DNA from: Betaproteobacteria bacterium
Lineage (GTDB): Bacteria > Pseudomonadota > Gammaproteobacteria > Burkholderiales > SG8-39
DNA length: 64,000 nucleotides
NCBI GenBank assembly: GCA_016713125.1
Contig: JADJPT010000009.1
Span: forward strand, 1-64,000
Reading direction: 5' to 3'
The position numbers were made by a program, and so were the translations under genes. Positions 1 to 7,813 of this stretch are shown here, piece by piece (the first letter of the stretch is position 1; the number at the start of each line of letters is the position of its first letter). The notes under the pieces were generated by a model. It was given only the letters and a program-made list of their open reading frames with translations. It ran no database searches and was not told the DNA's origin.

Positions 1-256
1 GGTCCTCGTAGTTCAGGCCGATGCAGAAGATCTTGCCGGGATTCGGGATCGGCGGCAGCAGCCGCACCTCGGCGAGCTTGAAGTCGGGCGCCTGTCCGGC
101 CGCGGCTTTCTGCGCCTCGGCCAGGCCATTGCGCTCGAGCAGGGCGCGCACATCGGGAAAGCGCGCGCCGAGGCGGCGGGTCAGGTCGACGATGCTGTCG
201 CCGACGACGATGCCGTAACCGGCGGCGTTGGCGTGTACGTAGCTGGCAAGTTTCAA
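1..256 (-). CDS. Fumarylacetoacetate hydrolase family protein, N-terminal part (cut by window edge)
   Basis: Reading the complement from position 256 gives an open frame running off the left edge. It begins at a TTG codon (MKLASYVHANAAGYGIVVGD) five bases after an AAGGAG ribosome binding site at 263-268. The visible 85 residues contain the typical FAH-family N-terminal layout: a small beta domain ending in 'LLPPIPNPGKIFCIGLNYEDH'-like text, here PPIPNPGKIFCIGLNYED. The family hydrolyses or decarboxylates 2-oxo acids and acylpyruvates in aromatic catabolism. The metal-binding catalytic domain lies outside the window, so the substrate cannot be inferred. It is divergent from azlC. Confidence 0.8.
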   Translation of the reverse strand, partial: MKLASYVHANAAGYGIVVGDSIVDLTRRLGARFPDVRALLERNGLAEAQKAAAGQAPDFKLAEVRLLPPIPNPGKIFCIGLNYED

Positions 257-309
257 ACTGTGCTCCTTGGTGGTGATTTCATCGCAGGATGCCAGCATAC
301 AATGAGTCG

Positions 310-1047
310 ATGAGCGCACCCAGCGCGCCCGCGGCGCATTTCGCACCCGGCCTGGCGGCCGGCGCACGCGCCGGGCTGCCGGTGGTGCTCGGCTATCTCG
401 GCATCGGCTTCGCGGCCGGCGTGATCGAGCGCGCCGCCGGGCTCTCGAATGCCGAGGTGCTGTTCGTTTCCCTGGTGCTGTACGCCGGCTCGGCGCAGTT
501 CATCCTGGTGTCGCTGGTGTCGCTGGCCAGTCCGGCCTCGGCCATCGTGCTCACGGTGTTCTTCGTCAACCTGCGCCACCTGCTGCTCTCGGCGGCGCTG
601 GCGCCGCACCTGCGCGGGCTGCCGGCCTGGCAGAACGCGCTGCTCGGTCTGCAGCTTACCGACGAGACTTTCGTGATTGCCGCGGCGCGTTTCGCGCGCG
701 GCGACGTGCCGGCCGCGGCGCGTGCGTCCTGGATGGCGGGGCTTAACCTGGCCGCTTGGTCGACCTGGGCGCTGGCAAATCTGGCCGGTGCGCTGTTCTC
801 CGCGCAGCTTGCCGCCGCGCCGGGCGCCACGCGCGTGCTCGGCTATGCGCTGCCCTGCATGTTCGCCGGCCTGCTGGTGCTGCAGCTGGCGGCGCATCCG
901 CGGCTGCGCACCGGACTCGCGGTGTGCGCATTTTCGGCCGGGCTGGGTGTGGCGGTGCAGGCCTTTTGGCCGGGACCCTGGGCCGTGATCTCGGCCACGC
1001 TGGCCGGCGCCAGTCTGGGCCTCGCGCTCGAGCGGGCGGCGGCCTGA
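310..1047 (+). CDS. azlC: AzlC family branched-chain amino acid exporter, large subunit
   Basis: A 245-residue hydrophobic protein with about seven membrane segments. Family hallmarks are the early GYLGIGFAAG segment, the LVLYAGSAQFIL stretch and the FFVNLRHLLLSAAL motif of AzlC/YgaZ proteins. These work with a small AzlD/YgaH partner to export branched-chain or related amino acids across the inner membrane. An in-frame ATG lies 21 bases upstream (289); I prefer 310 because it starts directly before the Ala/Pro-rich leader, but the choice is not certain. The stop overlaps the start of azlD by one base, so the two are translationally coupled. Confidence 0.88.
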   Translation: MSAPSAPAAHFAPGLAAGARAGLPVVLGYLGIGFAAGVIERAAGLSNAEVLFVSLVLYAGSAQFILVSLVSLASPASAIVLTVFFVNLRHLLLSAALAPHLRGLPAWQNALLGLQLTDETFVIAAARFARGDVPAAARASWMAGLNLAAWSTWALANLAGALFSAQLAAAPGATRVLGYALPCMFAGLLVLQLAAHPRLRTGLAVCAFSAGLGVAVQAFWPGPWAVISATLAGASLGLALERAAA

Positions 1048-1361
1048 TGGACCTGCGCCCCGAATTCATCAGCCTGGTGCTGGCCTGCGCTGCGGTCACT
1101 GCGCTGCCGCGCGTTCTGCCGCTGGTGCTGCTGGCGCGCGTCACGCTGCCGGACTGGCTGCGCGTCTGGCTGGGGTATGTGCCGCTGGCCGTACTCTCGG
1201 CCCTGCTGGCCATGGAGGTGCTGATGGTCGGGGGACGGCCCGCATTGGCGGGCAATCCGGCGCTGCCCGCCATCCTGCCGGCGCTGGCGGTGGCCGCGTA
1301 CACGCGCAGCCTGATCGCCACGGTCGCCGCAGGCCTGGGCGCCTACTGGCTGCTGCTTTAA
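1047..1361 (+). CDS. azlD: AzlD family small exporter subunit
   Basis: A 104-residue protein with three to four hydrophobic segments, the size and layout of AzlD/YgaH. It has the conserved early 'TALPRVLPLVLL' stretch, a middle 'YVPLAVLSALLAMEVL' helix and a C-terminal hydrophobic helix. Its ATG sits inside the azlC stop (TGATG at 1045-1049). AzlC and AzlD together form the amino acid exporter; AzlD alone has no known transport activity. The gene ends 8 bases before the convergent TPR gene. Confidence 0.88.
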   Translation: MDLRPEFISLVLACAAVTALPRVLPLVLLARVTLPDWLRVWLGYVPLAVLSALLAMEVLMVGGRPALAGNPALPAILPALAVAAYTRSLIATVAAGLGAYWLLL

Positions 1362-1368
1362 GCGCGGC

Positions 1369-2070
1369 TCAGGTGGTGCGCGCGCGCTTCTCGCGCAGGC
1401 GTTGCTCCAGGCCGCGGATGTTGTGTTCCACGCCTTCCAGGTTGGGGTTCACCGCCAGCGCGCGGCGGAAGTACTCGAGTGCACGCTCTTCATCGCCCGA
1501 CTGCAGCAGGATCTGCCCGTAGCCCGAGAGCGCGCCGAAATGTTGCGGGTTGCGCTTGAGCACCTCGTCGCAATCCGCCTGCGAGCGCTTCAGGTCGCCG
1601 GCCAGGAAGCGGGCCGTGGCGCGCTTGTTCCAGCCCTCGGCGAAATCCGGTTTGCGGCGGATCACGCGCGTGAACAGGTCGATGGCCTCGCGGTGGCGTC
1701 CGGCGCTCATCTGCGCCGTACCCTCGGCCAGCAGGCGGTCGGCCGAGGCATCGCCCGACCGGCTCCACACCGCCCAGGTGGCGCGCTCGGCCAGCTCGCG
1801 CACCAGCGGGCTCTCGTCGGCCAGGCGCTCGACCAGCAGCGCGCCGTCGGTCGCCAGGCCGGTGCGACCGATGTACTGTACCGCCGCGGCGCGCTGCGCC
1901 GGGTCGGCGTGCACCAGCCGCTCGAGCGCCTGGGTGCGGTCGGCGATCTCGGTGAACGCGGGCTGCGCGCCGGCCGTCGCGGAGGCGAGCAGGCAGAGGA
2001 TGAATCCGAGCAGGCCCGCGCCACGTATCAGAGGCTGGACAATACCGGCCAGGCCGGAGGAGGCAGTCAT
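1369..2070 (-). CDS. Exported TPR-repeat protein
   Basis: A 233-residue protein with a likely signal peptide (hydrophobic GLLGFILCLLASATAGA followed by QP). A helical middle region of HEAT-like character (residues about 45-110) is followed by about three tetratricopeptide repeats, for example 'AIDLFTRVIRRKPDFAEGWN' and 'ALEYFRRALAVNPN'. TPRs form protein-binding scaffolds; the partner is unknown. The frame stays open upstream to 2277, but the ATG at 2070 puts the signal peptide at the N-terminus. Its start overlaps that of the divergent TPR gene on the other strand by two bases. No clear ribosome binding site is visible, so the start is less certain than the protein. Confidence 0.75.
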   Translation of the reverse strand: MTASSGLAGIVQPLIRGAGLLGFILCLLASATAGAQPAFTEIADRTQALERLVHADPAQRAAAVQYIGRTGLATDGALLVERLADESPLVRELAERATWAVWSRSGDASADRLLAEGTAQMSAGRHREAIDLFTRVIRRKPDFAEGWNKRATARFLAGDLKRSQADCDEVLKRNPQHFGALSGYGQILLQSGDEERALEYFRRALAVNPNLEGVEHNIRGLEQRLREKRARTT

Positions 2071-2563
2071 GAAAGGTTCGCGCACGATGTTTGCGATCTT
2101 AGCGTTTCTTGCGGCGGCCTGGTCGGCGCCGGTTGCGGTGCTGGCCGCCGGCGATCCCTCGAGCAGCGAGAGCGCCCAGACCTGGGCCTCGGACCCGGCG
2201 ATCGACGCCTTCGGCGTGTTCACCGCGAAAAAGGACTGGGCCGGCGCCGCCGCGCACATCAAGGCGGCTCTGGACAAGGCGCCGGGGAACGCCGATTACC
2301 ACAATCTCTACGCGTACGCGCTGCGCAAGGGCGCCCGACCCGACATGAAACTGGTGTTCAGGCACTACCAGGAGGCCCTGCGCATCGACCCGAAGCACCG
2401 CGGTGCGCACGAGTACATCGGCGAGGCCTGGTTGATGAGCGGCAACCTGGCCAAGGCGAAGGAACATCTCGCGGCGCTCGACCGCCTGTGCCGCCTGGGC
2501 TGCGAAGAGTACTCGACGCTGAAGAAGGCGGTGGCCGAATACGAGCGCAGCGGCCGGCGCTGA
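2069..2563 (+). CDS. Exported TPR-repeat protein (small)
   Basis: A 164-residue protein beginning MKGSRTMFAILAFLAAAW, a signal peptide probably cleaved after VAVLAAG. Two or three TPR-like helical pairs follow: 'AAAHIKAALDKAPGNADYHN', 'LVFRHYQEALRIDPKHRGAH' and 'AKEHLAALDRLC'. The last repeat carries a cysteine pair (CRLGC). Small periplasmic TPR proteins of this type are common in betaproteobacteria and have no assigned role. The ATG at 2069 has a GGAGGAG site six bases upstream, which favours it over the in-frame ATG at 2087. Confidence 0.78.
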   Translation: MKGSRTMFAILAFLAAAWSAPVAVLAAGDPSSSESAQTWASDPAIDAFGVFTAKKDWAGAAAHIKAALDKAPGNADYHNLYAYALRKGARPDMKLVFRHYQEALRIDPKHRGAHEYIGEAWLMSGNLAKAKEHLAALDRLCRLGCEEYSTLKKAVAEYERSGRR

Positions 2564-2692
2564 GCCTGCGGAACCAGCGCAGTCCGCCGACTCCGCGCGG
2601 GACGCAGTTTCGCAATTCCTGCGGCACGCAGCGGCGTGCCGGGGCGCGGACTCCTATACTGGGCGCATCGCATTGACCCGCCGCCCACCGCC

Positions 2693-4018
2693 ATGCGCCC
2701 CAACTTCGTGTTCATCCTCGCCGACGACCTCGGCCATGCCGACCTGGGCTGCTACGGCGGCCGCGGTTTCGATACGCTGCGGCCCGGCACGCAGAGCTGC
2801 TCACCGCATCTGGACGCCATGGCCGCACAGGGCCTGCGCTTCACCGATGCCTATGCCAACTCCTCGGTCTGTTCGCCGACGCGCTTCGCGCTGATCACCG
2901 GGCGCTGGCAGTACCGCCTGCGCGGCGGTGCCGACGAACCGGTGCCCACGCGCGTGCGCGGCAATCCCGAACTGGGCCTGCCGCCGGCGCATCCCACGCT
3001 GCCGTCAATCCTGGCCGCGGCCGGTTACGCCACCGCGCTGGCCGGCAAATGGCACCTGGGCTTTCCGCCGCACTTCGGCCCGCTGCAGAGCGGCTACCAG
3101 GAATTCTTCGGCGTGATGAGCGGCGGGGTCGATTACTTCACCCATTGCGACTCCGCCGGCGTGCACGACCTGTGTGAGGGCGAGGCCGAGGTGCATCGCG
3201 AGGGCTACCTCACCGACCTGATCTCGGCGCGCGCCGTCGACTACATCGCCAGGCAGAAGCAGGCGCAGCCCTTCCTGCTTTCGGTGCACTACACGGCGCC
3301 GCACTGGCCCTGGGAGTCGCGCGAGGACGAGGCCGTGGCGCGCAGTCTGGACAAGATCATCCACACCGACGGCGGCTCGGTGCAGACCTATCTGCGCATG
3401 ATCCACCACATGGACGAGGGCATCGGCCGCATCCTCGCCGAACTCGAGGCGCGCGGCCTGGCGGAGAACACCATCGTCGTGTTCACCAGCGACAACGGCG
3501 GCGAGCGCTTCTCCGATACCTGGCCGCTCAGCGGCAAGAAGATGGACCTGCTCGAGGGCGGCATCCGCGTGCCGCTGATCGCACGCTGGCCGGCGGCCAT
3601 CCCCGCCGGCAGCCGCACCGCGCAACTGGCCATCAGCATGGACTGGATGCCGACCTTCCTCGACGCGGCCGGCGTGGCCCAGCATGCCGACTACCCTTGC
3701 GACGGCATCAGCCTGCTGCCGGCCTTGAAGAACCCCGGCACGCCCATCGCCCGGGACCTGTACTGGCGCATGAAGTTTCGCGGCCAGAAAGCCCTGCGTT
3801 CGGGCGACTGGAAGTACTTCGTCAATGACGACGGCGAGTTCCTGTTCGATCTGGCCGCCGATCCGCGCGAGCGCGCCAACCTGGCGAAGAAGGACGCCGC
3901 GCGCCTGGCGGCGCTGCGCGAGCAGTTCGCCGCCTGGGAGCGCAGCATCCCGCCGATTCCGGCGGCGGCAACGTACTCGATCCCCTACACGCGCGCCGAC
4001 CTGGCGCACCCGTCCTGA
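2693..4018 (+). CDS. Sulfatase (formylglycine-dependent, arylsulfatase-like)
   Basis: A 441-residue alkaline phosphatase-superfamily hydrolase. The metal-binding N-terminus FVFILADDLGHADLGC (Asp11, Asp12) is followed by the type I sulfatase signature C-S-P-T-R with Cys60, which would be converted to formylglycine. A later 'VVFTSDNGGER' segment supplies the other calcium-ligand Asp-Asn pair. The enzyme should hydrolyse a sulfate ester; the substrate cannot be read from sequence. No signal peptide is visible, unusual for a family that is often exported. The frame is open back to 2636, but MRPNFVF at 2693 fits the family start. No maturase (anaerobic radical SAM or FGE) lies in the window. Confidence 0.9.
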   Translation: MRPNFVFILADDLGHADLGCYGGRGFDTLRPGTQSCSPHLDAMAAQGLRFTDAYANSSVCSPTRFALITGRWQYRLRGGADEPVPTRVRGNPELGLPPAHPTLPSILAAAGYATALAGKWHLGFPPHFGPLQSGYQEFFGVMSGGVDYFTHCDSAGVHDLCEGEAEVHREGYLTDLISARAVDYIARQKQAQPFLLSVHYTAPHWPWESREDEAVARSLDKIIHTDGGSVQTYLRMIHHMDEGIGRILAELEARGLAENTIVVFTSDNGGERFSDTWPLSGKKMDLLEGGIRVPLIARWPAAIPAGSRTAQLAISMDWMPTFLDAAGVAQHADYPCDGISLLPALKNPGTPIARDLYWRMKFRGQKALRSGDWKYFVNDDGEFLFDLAADPRERANLAKKDAARLAALREQFAAWERSIPPIPAAATYSIPYTRADLAHPS

Positions 4019-4039
4019 ACGCTCCGACGCTTCACTGAC

Positions 4040-4107
4040 GCGACCAGTCCGGTCGGGTAACTAACGCGACCAGTCCGGTCAGGTAACTAACGCGACCAGT
4101 CCGGTCG
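4040..4107. repeat. Three tandem copies of a 26-bp unit derived from the DUF1127 gene 3' end
   Basis: Copies begin at 4040, 4066 and 4092, period 26. Each holds GCGACCAGTCCGGTC followed by a short GGTAACTAAC-like spacer. The third copy contains the last codons and stop of the minus-strand DUF1127 gene (Asp-Trp-Ser-Arg-stop); the other two lie just past the stop. Each copy has GACC/GGTC arms able to form a small hairpin. Confidence 0.85.
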
Positions 4108-4350
4108 CGGCGCGATGCGGCTGCGGTCCGGCACCATGCGCTGCACGTCGCAGGCGCTCAGGCCCACGTCGCGCAACTCGCGCTCGTCCATGGCCAGCAG
4201 CGCCTCGCGGCCTTCGCGCTCGCGGCGCCTGGCCTCGGCGCGCGCCGCCATCGCCGTGGCATGCGCATGCAGCCACACGGCCAGCGCCTGCAGGCGCAGC
4301 GCGAAGCAGGCCAGCATGGCGTACGGGTTGTTCGACAGGGCGGTGTTCAT
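4087..4350 (-). CDS. DUF1127 domain-containing small protein
   Basis: An 87-residue Ala/Arg-rich protein with the DUF1127 signature near its C-terminus, 'LLAMDERELRDVGLSACDVQ'. Proteins with this domain are short and highly basic; some have been linked to RNA binding and phosphate or stress responses in other proteobacteria, but this one is unassigned. The ATG at 4350 has an AGGAGA site seven bases upstream. A longer open frame to 4419 lacks this support. It is divergent from the LysR regulator gene, which may control it. Its last codons are part of a 26-bp tandem repeat. Confidence 0.8.
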   Translation of the reverse strand: MNTALSNNPYAMLACFALRLQALAVWLHAHATAMAARAEARRREREGREALLAMDERELRDVGLSACDVQRMVPDRSRIAPRPDWSR

Positions 4351-4421
4351 GGCCGGTCTCCTGAGAGGGCGGGTGCGGCGTGCGGGCGTGCACGGGCAGG
4401 CACTTTGCAACGCGGCCATAA

Positions 4422-4445
4422 ATCAGTAAAGTTTATTGTTCTGAT
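4422..4445. promoter_or_regulatory. Inverted repeat in the DUF1127-lysR intergenic region (candidate LysR operator)
   Basis: The arms ATCAG (4422-4426) and CTGAT (4441-4445) flank an AT-rich centre in an otherwise GC-rich gap of 129 bases between two divergent genes. LysR regulators usually bind such a dyad next to their own gene and autoregulate. Function is inferred from position only. Confidence 0.35.
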
Positions 4446-4479
4446 ACAAACGATAGGAAACCTTTATGTTGACCGCGCC

Positions 4480-5376
4480 GTGCGCAACCTGAATCTCGAC
4501 CAGCTGCAGGCCCTGGACGAGGTCGTGCGGCTGGGCAGCTTCTCGGCGGCGGCGCGCAAGCTCAACCTCAGCCAGCCCGCCGTGAGCCTCAAGCTACGCG
4601 AACTCGAATCGCGCCTCGGCGTGCAACTGGTCGAGCGTCTGGGCAAGCGCGTGCGCGCCACCCCGGCCGGCGAGGACCTGATCGAGCATGCGCGGCGCAT
4701 GGCCGCCGAGGCCGAGCGCGCGCTGGCCACCATGCGCAGGCACCGCGAGGGCGGGCTGGGCCGCGTGCGCCTGGGCACCTCGACGGCGGTCTGCGTGCAC
4801 CTGCTGCCCACGGTGCTGGGGCGCATGCGTGCGCAGCATCCCGACCTGGAAGTCTCGATACAGATCGGCCCCACGCGCCGCGTGATCACGCGCATCGCGG
4901 CCAACGAACTCGACGTGGGCATCGTCACGCTGCCCGCGCCGGAGACAGCGGGGGTCGTCGTCTCGCCGCTGCGCAGCGACCCCATGGTGGCACTGTTCCC
5001 GCCCGGCGAGCCCGCGCCGCGCCGCGTGACGGCGGCCATGCTGGCCGCGCTGCCGCTGATCTTCGACGAACCCGACAGCCAGACCTACCGCATCACCGAG
5101 GAATGGTTTCGCGCGCAGGGCGTGGAACCGCGGCCCATCATGCAGGTGGCCAATACCGAAGCCATGAAGAGCCTGGTGGCGGCCGGCGTGGGCGTGGCCA
5201 TCCTGCCCGACGAGCGCGAGGACGATCCGCTGCTGCGCGGCCGCGCGCAGGTGCGCCCGCTCTCGCCGGTGCTGCATCGGCGCCTGGGCGTGGCGCTGCG
5301 CCGCGACAAGCCGCTGGAGGGCGGGCTGGCGGTGTTTCTCGAAGGCATCCGCGCGCTGGCGAAATCGCGCGCCTGA
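4480..5376 (+). CDS. LysR-family transcriptional regulator
   Basis: A 298-residue regulator. The winged helix-turn-helix fills residues 4-62 ('ALDEVVRLGSFSAAARKLNL', 'SQPAVSLKLRELESRLG'). The rest is a periplasmic-binding-protein-like effector domain starting near 'GRVRLGTSTAVCVHLLPTVL'. Length is standard for the family when translation starts at GTG 4480. A GGAAA element at 4456 is too far for that start and suits an out-of-frame ATG at 4466, which encodes only eight residues and ends inside lysR. The gene is followed by the gamma-glutamyltransferase-like gene 114 bases downstream on the same strand, a possible target along with the divergent DUF1127 gene. Confidence 0.88.
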   Translation: MRNLNLDQLQALDEVVRLGSFSAAARKLNLSQPAVSLKLRELESRLGVQLVERLGKRVRATPAGEDLIEHARRMAAEAERALATMRRHREGGLGRVRLGTSTAVCVHLLPTVLGRMRAQHPDLEVSIQIGPTRRVITRIAANELDVGIVTLPAPETAGVVVSPLRSDPMVALFPPGEPAPRRVTAAMLAALPLIFDEPDSQTYRITEEWFRAQGVEPRPIMQVANTEAMKSLVAAGVGVAILPDEREDDPLLRGRAQVRPLSPVLHRRLGVALRRDKPLEGGLAVFLEGIRALAKSRA

Positions 5377-5490
5377 AGCCGCGCAATCTTGATCGCGGGC
5401 AATTGCACCGCCACCGTGCATCGCGCATCATCGCGGGCCGCGGGGCCGCGACCATTCCCGACCCCGATTCCCCCAGCGAAGGACCGTTCC

Positions 5491-7263
5491 ATGAGCAAGC
5501 GCAGCTACCGCAACGCCCCCACCGAGCACACCAACTTCTATCCGCGCCTGATCGGGCGCAAGGGGGCGGTGGCGTCGAACTCCTACCTGTCGGCCAATGC
5601 CGGCGCCGACCTGCTGCGCGCCGGCGGCAACGCCATCGACGCGGCCTGCGCGGCCACCCTGGTCGAAGGCCTGGTGAACCCGCACATGAACGGCATCGGC
5701 GGCGAGTGCCCGATGCTGATCCGCGCCGCGGGCAGCAACGAGGTGGTGTCGGTGAACGGCAATACCGAGGCGCCGATGGGCGCCACGGTGGAGGCCTACC
5801 GCGCGCGCGGCCTCAAGGACGTGCCCGACATCGGCGTGCTGGCCGCCGGGGCGCCGGCCACGCCCAGCGCGCTGCTCGCGGTGCTGGCGCGTTTCGGCAC
5901 CAAGAGCTTCGCCGAGGTCGCCGCGCCGGCGATCGAACTGGCGAAGAACGGACATCCGGCGCAGACCGGCCTGGTCCATCAGCAGAACTACGGCCTGCGC
6001 GACACGCAGGCCAGGCTGCGCGAGTGGCCCGGCTCCTGGGCGCTTTACTACCCCGGCGGCAAGCCGCCCGAGGTCGGCCAGCTGCTGAAGAACCCCGCGC
6101 TGGCGAAGACCTACGAAGCCATGGCCGCCGGCGAGCGCAGCGCTTCGGGCGATCGTGCCGCCAGGCTGCAGGGCGCGCGAGACGTGTTCTACAAGGGCGA
6201 GATCGCCGACGAGATCGCGCGCTTCGTGAAGGAGCAGGACGGCTTCCTGGCGAAGGCCGACCTCGAGCGCTACCAGACGCGCTTCGAGAAGCCGGCCTCG
6301 ATGAAGATCGCCGACACCGAGGTGTTCAAGTGCGGCATCTGGTCGCAGGGTCCGGCGGTGATCCAGACCCTGGCCATCATGCAGAACTGGGACGTCAAGG
6401 CCCTGGGCCACGGCAGCGCCGACTACTGCCACCTGCTGGTCGAGGCCATGAAGCTGGCCTTCGCCGACCGCGAACAGTTCTATGCCGACCCCGATGCGGT
6501 GCCGGTGCCGGTCGAGACCCTGCTGTCGGCCGAATACGGCAGGAAGCGCGCGGCGCTGATCGACATGAAGCGCGCCTCCACCGAGCACCGCCCGGGCGAC
6601 GCGTTCAAGGGCGGCGCGCTGCTGGACCCATCCCACCACCTGCTGCCTGCGCCCTGGGGCCGCGGCACCGTGCACGTCGACGCGGTCGACGCGCAGGGCA
6701 ACATGGCCTCGTTCACGCCCTCGGGCGCCTGGATTCCGTCCTCGCCGGTGATCCCCGCGCTGGGCTTTCCGCTCGGCAACCGGCTGATGACCTTCTATCT
6801 GGCGCCGGCCAACCACCCCAACCTGCTGGCCCCGGGCAAGCGCCCGCGCACCACGCTCACGCCGGGCCTGGCCTTCAAGGGCGGCAAGCCCTGGATGAGT
6901 TTCGGCACCATGGGCGGCGACCAGCAGGAGCAGTGGCTGATCCAGTTCTTCATCAACCGCGCGATCTTCGGCATGGGCGTGCAGCAGGCCATCGAGGCGC
7001 CCAAGCTGTCCATCGAGCATATGCCCGGCTTCTTCGCCCCGCACAACTTCTTCCCCAACCGCCTGCGCGTCGAACCGCGCATCGGCAAGGGCGTGCTCGA
7101 CGAACTCGCGCAGCGCGGCCACGAAGTGGACATCGGCCCGGACTGGACCGAGGGCTTCATCACCGCCATCGAGTGGAACCCCGACACCGGCCTCTTGGAA
7201 GCCGGCGTCGACCCGCGCGGCGCCAAGGCGGAGGCGTTTCCGCAGTGGGCCTGCGTCTGGTGA
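5491..7263 (+). CDS. Gamma-glutamyltransferase family protein
   Basis: A 590-residue Ntn-hydrolase of the gamma-glutamyltranspeptidase family. Early family motifs include 'GADLLRAGGNAIDAACAATL' and 'MNGIGGECPMLI'. The autocatalytic cleavage Thr that becomes the small-subunit N-terminus is probably Thr393 in RGTVHVDAVDAQGNM. A 'TMGGDQQEQWLIQFF' segment near the C-terminus is also typical. No signal peptide is visible, whereas classical Ggt enzymes are periplasmic, so this may be a cytoplasmic amidohydrolase-like relative acting on another gamma-glutamyl or acyl substrate. The start at 5491 is the first ATG at the homologous N-terminus; the open frame extends upstream to 5389 without support. 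Confidence 0.85.
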   Translation: MSKRSYRNAPTEHTNFYPRLIGRKGAVASNSYLSANAGADLLRAGGNAIDAACAATLVEGLVNPHMNGIGGECPMLIRAAGSNEVVSVNGNTEAPMGATVEAYRARGLKDVPDIGVLAAGAPATPSALLAVLARFGTKSFAEVAAPAIELAKNGHPAQTGLVHQQNYGLRDTQARLREWPGSWALYYPGGKPPEVGQLLKNPALAKTYEAMAAGERSASGDRAARLQGARDVFYKGEIADEIARFVKEQDGFLAKADLERYQTRFEKPASMKIADTEVFKCGIWSQGPAVIQTLAIMQNWDVKALGHGSADYCHLLVEAMKLAFADREQFYADPDAVPVPVETLLSAEYGRKRAALIDMKRASTEHRPGDAFKGGALLDPSHHLLPAPWGRGTVHVDAVDAQGNMASFTPSGAWIPSSPVIPALGFPLGNRLMTFYLAPANHPNLLAPGKRPRTTLTPGLAFKGGKPWMSFGTMGGDQQEQWLIQFFINRAIFGMGVQQAIEAPKLSIEHMPGFFAPHNFFPNRLRVEPRIGKGVLDELAQRGHEVDIGPDWTEGFITAIEWNPDTGLLEAGVDPRGAKAEAFPQWACVW

Positions 7264-7275
7264 TTCGTCGGCGAA

Positions 7276-7295
7276 GTGTATCTTTGTCGATACAC
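7276..7295. terminator. Hairpin between convergent genes (possible terminator, no U-run)
   Basis: A perfect 7-bp stem, GTGTATC/GATACAC with loop TTTGTC, lies in the 115-base gap between the convergent transferase-like gene and the pseudopilin-like gene. A weaker dyad (CGGAAAGCC/GGGTTTCCG) and an AATTC/GAATT dyad follow before 7352. None carries a clear T-run, so intrinsic termination is unproven. Confidence 0.3.
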
Positions 7296-7378
7296 GAACT
7301 GACCGGAAAGCCGCGCCAGTACTGGGGTTTCCGTTCTAATTCTTGAGGAATTCGGTTTTCGCCCGGAGCCGATCAGAC

Positions 7379-7753
7379 CTACCTGTTGCGCTGGAAAGTG
7401 CCGCTGTTGACGTCGTAGGTTTCGCGCGAATCCGGTCCGCGCATCACGTGGTAGGTGAAACTTGCGGCGTCACCGCGCACCGCGTACTCGATGCGCCTGG
7501 CCGCCTCGGTGCCGGCCGCAGTCTTTACCGCCGCCGGAACCTGCGCGATGTAGACGGGGACCATGAGCTCGAGTTGCTCGGGGAATCGTCCCTTGTCGGC
7601 CTTGTAACGCAGCAGCGCCGACCGGACTTCGGGCAGGGCTGCATGCCGGGCCCGAGTGAGATCGGCCATGTCAGCGTTGGCCCAGCGGACATAGCCTGCG
7701 CCTGCCGCCAGCAGTATCACGACGCCTGCAATCAGCCATAGCAGCGTCTTCAT
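7379..7753 (-). CDS. Membrane-anchored pseudopilin-like small protein
   Basis: A 124-residue protein with one N-terminal membrane helix (LLWLIAGVVILLAAGAGYV) and a small soluble domain. The helix is followed by 'ARHAALPEVRSALLRYKADK' and then 'GRFPEQLELMVPVYIAQVP', which resembles the conserved post-helix region of type II secretion pseudopilins (G-x-Y/F-P..L..L...Y...VP). It lacks a clear prepilin leader with Gly-Phe cleavage, so I do not call it a true pseudopilin. No other secretion genes lie nearby. The ATG at 7753 has an AGGGAGG site seven bases upstream. Confidence 0.65.
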   Translation of the reverse strand: MKTLLWLIAGVVILLAAGAGYVRWANADMADLTRARHAALPEVRSALLRYKADKGRFPEQLELMVPVYIAQVPAAVKTAAGTEAARRIEYAVRGDAASFTYHVMRGPDSRETYDVNSGTFQRNR

Positions 7754-7813
7754 CGCGCCTCCCTGTTCTCGCATGTGTTTGCTGGAGCTGCCTGGGTTCC
7801 GGGTTGTCACACT

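Noticed and set aside
5428..7122. 564-codon open frame antisense to the gamma-glutamyltransferase-like gene
   Set aside because: Composition is typical of antisense to a high-GC gene and the sense strand encodes a well-conserved enzyme.
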